Below are positions 59,544 through 64,000 of a stretch of DNA of 64,000 nt, piece by piece. The stretch lies in the NCBI GenBank assembly GCA_050948865.1, contig JBMNEQ010000001.1:62001-126000 (forward strand), in the 5' to 3' direction. The notes under the pieces are model-generated. The model saw nothing but the letters and a program-made list of their open reading frames with translations, was not told where the DNA came from and made no database searches. The DNA comes from SKGN01 sp050948865 (GTDB taxonomy: Bacteria > Bacillota_I > Bacilli_A > RF39 > UBA660). The position numbers and the translations under genes are program-made. Positions within the stretch are counted from its first letter, which is position 1; the number at the start of each line of letters is the position of its first letter.

Positions 59544-59972
59544 TTAATCTCCCTTTCTATTTTTTTTATTTAGATAACCTTGCAAGATAATTGTTGCCGC
59601 TAATTTATCGATTCTTTTTTTCCTTTTTTTTCTAGATAAATCCCCTTCTAGTAAAATCTTCTCTGCTTGCTTAGTAGTCCACCTTTCATCTTCTAAAATT
59701 ACTTCTTTTTTTAAATATGATTCTAACTCCTCTTTAAAGTTTAATGTTTCTTTGGCTCTTTTTCCTAAAGTATTATCCATATTTTTAGGTAAACCTAAAA
59801 CTATTTTTTCAATCTTTTCTTTTTCTATAAGAACCTTTATTTCTTCTAACAAAAACTGATTATCATTATCTTTAAAATAAAGTGTTTTATACGAATTAGC
59901 AATAATTCCATTAGCATCGCTAATCGCTATTCCTAAAGTTTTAGTTCCTAAATCTAAACCTAAATATTTCAT
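59544..59972 (-). CDS. ruvX: Holliday junction resolvase-like protein RuvX/YqgF
   Basis: 142 residues, RNase H fold: YLGLDLGTKTLGIAISDANG with the first Asp, IVLGLPKNMDNTLGKRA, and EDERWTTKQAEKIL and KLAATIILQGYL for the acidic site. Implicated in pre-16S rRNA 5' end processing. Overlaps ireB by 4 bp. Confidence 0.94.
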   Translation of the reverse strand: MKYLGLDLGTKTLGIAISDANGIIANSYKTLYFKDNDNQFLLEEIKVLIEKEKIEKIVLGLPKNMDNTLGKRAKETLNFKEELESYLKKEVILEDERWTTKQAEKILLEGDLSRKKRKKRIDKLAATIILQGYLNKKNRKGD

Positions 59973-60223
59973 TTAATACGATCAATATAATTACGCACTA
60001 AAACATCAATAATTTTAACACGTTCTATTTTAGAAATTTTAGTTCGAGCCTCTAAATGACTTGATATATAACCAGGATCTCCGCTCATAATATAACCTAC
60101 TAATTGATTTATTGGATTATGATGTCTTTCTTCAAGAGCTTCATAAACTTCTTTGATTGTTCTTTCAATTAAAGCCTCATCAAGTTCAACGGGACTAAAT
60201 AAATTAGTTGTATTAGAATTCAT
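59969..60223 (-). CDS. ireB: IreB/YrzL (DUF965) regulatory phosphoprotein
   Basis: 84 residues, typical length, with VYEALEERHHNPINQLVGYIMSGDPGYISSHLEAR and RVKIIDVLVRNYI. In Enterococcus IreB is phosphorylated by the Ser/Thr kinase IreK and affects envelope stress tolerance. The threonine pair TT near residues 5-6 is a possible phosphosite, as in IreB. Confidence 0.93.
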   Translation of the reverse strand: MNSNTTNLFSPVELDEALIERTIKEVYEALEERHHNPINQLVGYIMSGDPGYISSHLEARTKISKIERVKIIDVLVRNYIDRIK

Positions 60224-60254
60224 ATAATCACCTCATTAATCTGATTATATTTAT

Positions 60255-60283
60255 ATTTTAACATTAATAATTTTTTTATGCAA
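60255..60283 (-). promoter_or_regulatory. Promoter of ireB-ruvX-yrzB
   Basis: Minus strand: -35 TTGCAT (60283-60278), 17-bp spacer, -10 TAAAAT (60260-60255) with TG upstream (TGTTAAAAT). Confidence 0.65.
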
Positions 60284-60307
60284 TAAAATGAGAAAATCTT
60301 CAAACAA

Positions 60308-63013
60308 TTAACTTAATTTGTTAATTTTTTCTTTGACCTTCAACAAAATTTCTTCTAAAACAGTTATATCTGTTCCTCCCCCTTGACCAAAAGTTTTAGA
60401 TCCTCCACCATTACCCTTAGCCTTTAAAGAAGCCGCTTTAATGTAATCACCACAATTAACTTTCTCAGCAATACTTTTATTACATTTAGCAATAAAATTT
60501 ACATTATTATTGCTTACATTAGCTAAAAAAACAAACCCTTTATCTAATCTTTCTATTAATTGATCAACTATTTGTTTTAAAATTTTTAAATCATAATCTT
60601 CAACCTTTAAAACTATATATTCCCCTATTTTATTTTTTTCTATATATTGATCAAAAAAAGATAAATCACTTAGAACTTTACTTTCCTTAGCTCTAATATA
60701 TTCTTTCTCTAATTCTTTTACTTTTCTTCTTACTTCTTCAACTTCGTTACGATTATAAACAATATCTTGATAAGAAGTTGGTTTTTCATGATCAATAAAA
60801 ACATTAAAAGTTAATTCAATATCATTAAGATAAGCTTCTTCAACAATTCTTTTAGATTTATTTAATAATTTTTTCATTTCTTCATTATAAGGTTTAATTA
60901 CTTCATATAATTTTTCCTCAATATTTTCATCAGTAACTGCTTCAATACGATAAACATTTAAACCTTTAGATTCAATAGATTTAATTGCAAACTTATTGAT
61001 ATCTCCTATATTTTGAACATGAGTTCCACCACATAATTCAAAAGAATCATAGAGAGTAACTGTTCTTACAATATCATCATATTTCTCACTAAATAAAGCT
61101 AAAGCTCCTCTTCCTGTCGCTTCATCTAAAGTCATTTCTTCAATTATTGTATCAACTTTTGTTTTAAGTTTTTCATTAACCAAATGCTCAGCTATAATTA
61201 TATCTTCATCCTTAATTTCATAAGGATAAGAAAAATCAAAACGAAGAGTATTTTCATCAACCCTTGATCCTGCTTGAACAATATTTTTATCTAAAGCTTC
61301 TCTTAAAGCTTCTTGCAATAAGTGAGTAGCACTATGATTTTTAGTTATCTTTTCTCTTCTTTTAATATCAATGTTAGCCGTTACTTTATCTTTTAATTTA
61401 ATTGTTCCTTTTTTTATCCTTACAAAATGAGCATGCTGTTTATTAAAAATCCTTATTACATTTAAGACTTCTGCTTGAAAACCTTCTCCTTCTATAAATC
61501 CAGTATCTGCTACTTGTCCTCCCATTTCAGCAAAAAATGGTGTCTTTTCTAAAATAACATATCCTTGATCAGATAACTCTAAAACATTTTCTTCATCACG
61601 AATTAAACCAATTACCTTGGTTTTTAAACTATAAGTATCATAACCAACAAAAAGGCTTTTTTCTTTAAATTCTATTAAAGCTTTATTTTGGCTTTCCATA
61701 CTACCCTCCTTTTTTCTTGCTTGACGAGCCCTATCTTGTTGTTTTTTCATATAAATATCAAAATCCTCCTTCCTTACTACAAAACCTTTTTCTTCTAAAA
61801 CTTCTTTTGTTAATTCCAAAGGAAAACCATAAGTATCATATAATTTAAAAGCATCTTCTCCAGCAATAAACTTAGTTTTACTTTTTTTAATTATTTCTTC
61901 TAATCGCTTTTCCCCACTTAATAAAGTTTTATAAAATAATTCTTCTTCCTTCTTAATTAATTTTTTAACTCTTTCTTTTTCCTTCAATAAATTAGGATAA
62001 ACATCACTCATTATTTCAACAACAACATCAACTATTTTATAAAGAAAAGATGTTTCCATTCCTAATTTTCGTCCTTGAAGAACAGCTCTTCTTAATAATC
62101 TTCTTAAAACATAGCCACGTCCTTCATTCGCGAACAAAGCTCCATCACTAAGGGCAAAAGTCAGAGTTCGAAGATGATCAGCAATAATCTTAAAAGAACT
62201 TTCACCACTATATAAATAATTCGTGATTTTAGAAACTTCTTTAATAATAGGCATAAATAAATCTGTTTCATAATTAGTAGGAACATCTTGCAATATAGAG
62301 GCCATTCTTTCAAGACCCATACCTGTATCTATGTTCTTGTTTGGCAATTCTGGATAATCTTCCCTGTTCTTGTTAGATTTAGCGTTAAATTGACTAAAAA
62401 CATTATTCCATATTTCAAGATACCGATCATTAGGAATTTCTTCTTCTAACAATTTTAATCCTTTTTTATCAGGATCAAATTCTTCCCCTCGATCATAAAA
62501 AATTTCTGAATCAGGTCCACAAGGGCCTTCTCCAATTTCCCAATAATTACTCTTAAGCTTAATTATATGAGTTGGATCAATTCCCAAACTTAACCAAATA
62601 TTATAAGCTTCTTGATCGTTAGGATAAACTGTTATATAAAGTTTATCTTTATCAAAACCAAAATATTTTTGATCTGTTAATAATTCATAAGCAAAAGATA
62701 AAGCTTCTTTTTTAAAATAATCACCCAAAGAAAAATTTCCTAGCATTTCAAAAAATGTATGATGGCGAGCTGTTTTTCCAACATTTTCGATATCATTAGT
62801 CCGCATACATTTTTGAACTGTAACAATTCTTTTTTTAGGTGGAACTTCCCTTCCATCAAAAAACTTTTTAAGTGGGGTAACACCAGCATTTACCCATAAT
62901 AAACTAGAATCATCTTGAGGAATTAAAGATGAACTTTCCATAAACAAATGATCTTTTTCTTTAAAAAAATTAATAAACATTGTTCTAATTTCGTTACTAG
63001 TCATTTTCTTCAT
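60308..63013 (-). CDS. alaS: Alanyl-tRNA synthetase
   Basis: About 901 residues, full length, from MKKMTSNEIRTMFINFF. Class II catalytic domain (SSSLIPQDDSSLLWVNAGVTPLKKFFDG; DTGMGLERMASILQ), tRNA-recognition region, editing domain with zinc ligands HSATHLLQEAL and CGGTH, and a C-terminal oligomerisation domain (KGNGGGSKTFGQGGGTD). Frame opens five codons upstream. No T-box is seen ahead of it; it directly follows the kinase gene. Confidence 0.97.
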   Translation of the reverse strand: MKKMTSNEIRTMFINFFKEKDHLFMESSSLIPQDDSSLLWVNAGVTPLKKFFDGREVPPKKRIVTVQKCMRTNDIENVGKTARHHTFFEMLGNFSLGDYFKKEALSFAYELLTDQKYFGFDKDKLYITVYPNDQEAYNIWLSLGIDPTHIIKLKSNYWEIGEGPCGPDSEIFYDRGEEFDPDKKGLKLLEEEIPNDRYLEIWNNVFSQFNAKSNKNREDYPELPNKNIDTGMGLERMASILQDVPTNYETDLFMPIIKEVSKITNYLYSGESSFKIIADHLRTLTFALSDGALFANEGRGYVLRRLLRRAVLQGRKLGMETSFLYKIVDVVVEIMSDVYPNLLKEKERVKKLIKKEEELFYKTLLSGEKRLEEIIKKSKTKFIAGEDAFKLYDTYGFPLELTKEVLEEKGFVVRKEDFDIYMKKQQDRARQARKKEGSMESQNKALIEFKEKSLFVGYDTYSLKTKVIGLIRDEENVLELSDQGYVILEKTPFFAEMGGQVADTGFIEGEGFQAEVLNVIRIFNKQHAHFVRIKKGTIKLKDKVTANIDIKRREKITKNHSATHLLQEALREALDKNIVQAGSRVDENTLRFDFSYPYEIKDEDIIIAEHLVNEKLKTKVDTIIEEMTLDEATGRGALALFSEKYDDIVRTVTLYDSFELCGGTHVQNIGDINKFAIKSIESKGLNVYRIEAVTDENIEEKLYEVIKPYNEEMKKLLNKSKRIVEEAYLNDIELTFNVFIDHEKPTSYQDIVYNRNEVEEVRRKVKELEKEYIRAKESKVLSDLSFFDQYIEKNKIGEYIVLKVEDYDLKILKQIVDQLIERLDKGFVFLANVSNNNVNFIAKCNKSIAEKVNCGDYIKAASLKAKGNGGGSKTFGQGGGTDITVLEEILLKVKEKINKLS

Positions 63014-63027
63014 CCCTAATCCCCCCA

Positions 63028-63579
63028 TTAAAATTCTTCTTTAACAATTTGTTTTATTTTTTCCTTTAATTCTTCTAAAGTTCCATCATTTATAATTTTA
63101 TATTCAACCTTTTCATAATCATCTAAATCTATCTCTGAAATATGTTGTTGTTGTTCTTCTGTTAAATTACTTTGATAATTTCTCCTAATTATTTTTAAAG
63201 CTTTTAAAAAAGGAAAAACTTCTCTAATTTTATCTATTTCTAATTTAAATCTTACATCATCAATAATAAAAACATCAAAAAATGAAGATAATATCTCTAT
63301 ATCTTCGATCAAACGATTAACATAAAAATACTTTTTACCTAATTTTTCTCGAATAACTTCTGTTCCTAGTTTTTGTAACAATTCCCTTGGTTTTGTTTCT
63401 TCTTGCCCATCCCAATTAAAATATGTTTTGATATATCCCTTTAAAGGGGTCATTAATTGCATTATAACAACTTTATAACCTTGCTTTTCATATTCTTCTT
63501 TTAACATTTTTCCTATTGTTGTTTTTCCATTACGAGCCTTACCACCAATAAGAAATATTTTTTTATCTTCTAACTTCAT
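63028..63579 (-). CDS. P-loop nucleotide kinase-like protein
   Basis: 183 residues. Walker A is GGKARNGKTT, followed by TPLKGYIKTYFNW, RELLQKLGTEVIREKLG and a FIIDDVRFKLEID segment. The layout resembles phage-type deoxynucleoside monophosphate kinases and related dNK-like proteins. Substrate not determinable. It stops 15 bp before the alaS start and is probably co-transcribed. Confidence 0.7.
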   Translation of the reverse strand: MKLEDKKIFLIGGKARNGKTTIGKMLKEEYEKQGYKVVIMQLMTPLKGYIKTYFNWDGQEETKPRELLQKLGTEVIREKLGKKYFYVNRLIEDIEILSSFFDVFIIDDVRFKLEIDKIREVFPFLKALKIIRRNYQSNLTEEQQQHISEIDLDDYEKVEYKIINDGTLEELKEKIKQIVKEEF

Positions 63580-63588
63580 AATTCCTCC

Positions 63589-64000
63589 TTAAACTTTTAT
63601 AATATTATATTTTTTATTTAAAAACAGTAACAACATTTTAGATATGGCAATAATAGGTGTCGCGACAATCATTCCTATTATGCCAAAGAAATAACCAAAA
63701 AATAAAATACTAACAATAACACTAACCGGATGTAATTTCATCGTTCTACTCATAACTAATGGTTGAATAAAATTACTTTTTATTAATTGAATTACTAACA
63801 AGACAATCATCGTCAAAATACCCGCTGAAACTCCTTCTGTAAAAGCAATAAGAATAATAGGAATTGCCCCTATATAAGAACCAATATAAGGAATTATATC
63901 AGTTATTGCTAAAATAAAAGCTAATAGAATAGAAACTCGAATATTTAAAATATGTAAAGTTATAGCTGTTAAAAAAAATAAAATAACACTTATAAAAATA
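63589..64000 (-). CDS. AI-2E family transporter (PerM/YdiK-like), C-terminal part
   Basis: The frame is open to the right window edge; 136 codons of the C-terminus are present. PYIGSYIGAIPIILIAFTEG, FIQPLVMSRTMKLHPVSVIVSILFFGYFFGIIGMIVATP is the family's most conserved region. These are eight-helix exporters/antiporters of varied function. In many Bacilli a member of this family lies upstream of alaS. Confidence 0.92.
   Translation of the reverse strand, partial: IFISVILFFLTAITLHILNIRVSILLAFILAITDIIPYIGSYIGAIPIILIAFTEGVSAGILTMIVLLVIQLIKSNFIQPLVMSRTMKLHPVSVIVSILFFGYFFGIIGMIVATPIIAISKMLLLFLNKKYNIIKV

Noticed and set aside
63014..63030. T-box leader for alaS
   Set aside because: alaS starts 15 bp after the previous gene's stop; no room for a T-box.
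1..64000. CRISPR array, tRNA or rRNA genes
   Set aside because: No regularly spaced short repeats, no cloverleaf ending in CCA context and no rRNA-like sequence were found by eye.

Overview
The window is AT-rich DNA from a low-GC Gram-positive bacterium of class Bacilli. It is probably an uncultured, gut-type lineage near RF39, Erysipelotrichia or Acholeplasma; this placement is inferred from gene content and order only. TGA, TAA and TAG all end genes here (tsaB, rpsE and lon use TGA; rplC, rpmJ and comK use TAG), so the code is not the Mycoplasma one. LtaS, LCP, ECF, ComK, GreA-TrhP-TrmR and IreB-RuvX-YrzB homologues all point to Bacilli.

Region 1 (1-3885): rmuC start, a DedA/VTT membrane protein, truA, and the ECF transporter module ecfT-ecfA2-ecfA1, where ecfA1 is broken by a one-base frameshift. 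Region 2 (3947-7653) is the highlight: a complete-looking diversity-generating retroelement (DGR) placed between ecfA1 and rplQ, which are normally adjacent in Bacilli. It holds a reverse transcriptase, a template region (5170-5357), an Avd gene interrupted by one in-frame TAG, a MutS-domain-I-like accessory gene and a target gene. The target has a type IV prepilin N-terminus and a FISUMP/C-type-lectin-like C-terminus ending in the variable region (6517-6704). The two 188-bp repeats differ at 17 positions, and 16 of these are adenines in the template coding strand.

Region 3 (7701-21908): rplQ back to rpsJ, a single minus-strand S10-spc-alpha superoperon including secY, adk, map, infA and rpmJ. 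rpmD is missing. Region 4 (21963-35103): cell-envelope and regulatory genes: a surface glucosaminidase with Ig-like repeats, a divergent LCP ligase with PASTA-like tail, an LtaS-type lipoteichoic acid synthase, a YihY/BrkB protein, a membrane GGDEF protein with tandem solute-binding sensor domains, and a ComK homologue. Region 5 (35210-48391): ligA, galU, pcrA, an NMT1/THI5-type ABC importer, tsaD-tsaB-tsaE, a cysteine-repeat surface protein and an unknown membrane protein.

Region 6 (48388-54572): lon is bracketed by two insertion sequences, an IS30-type element with a frameshifted transposase and an IS1202/ISNCY-type element with an intact one. Both have long target duplications (20 and 28 bp). 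Each carries a ~135-bp nested palindrome with the same outer boxes but unrelated stems. Region 7 (54597-64000): tig, then greA with the tRNA wobble-uridine hydroxylation/methylation genes trhP2-trhP1-trmR, then yrzB-ruvX-ireB, alaS, a P-loop kinase and the end of an AI-2E family permease.

How the parts may work together: the DGR would rewrite the ligand-binding end of a prepilin-like surface protein. ComK elsewhere in the window makes a competence-type pilus plausible in this organism, but no pilus assembly genes are present here, so the link is inference.
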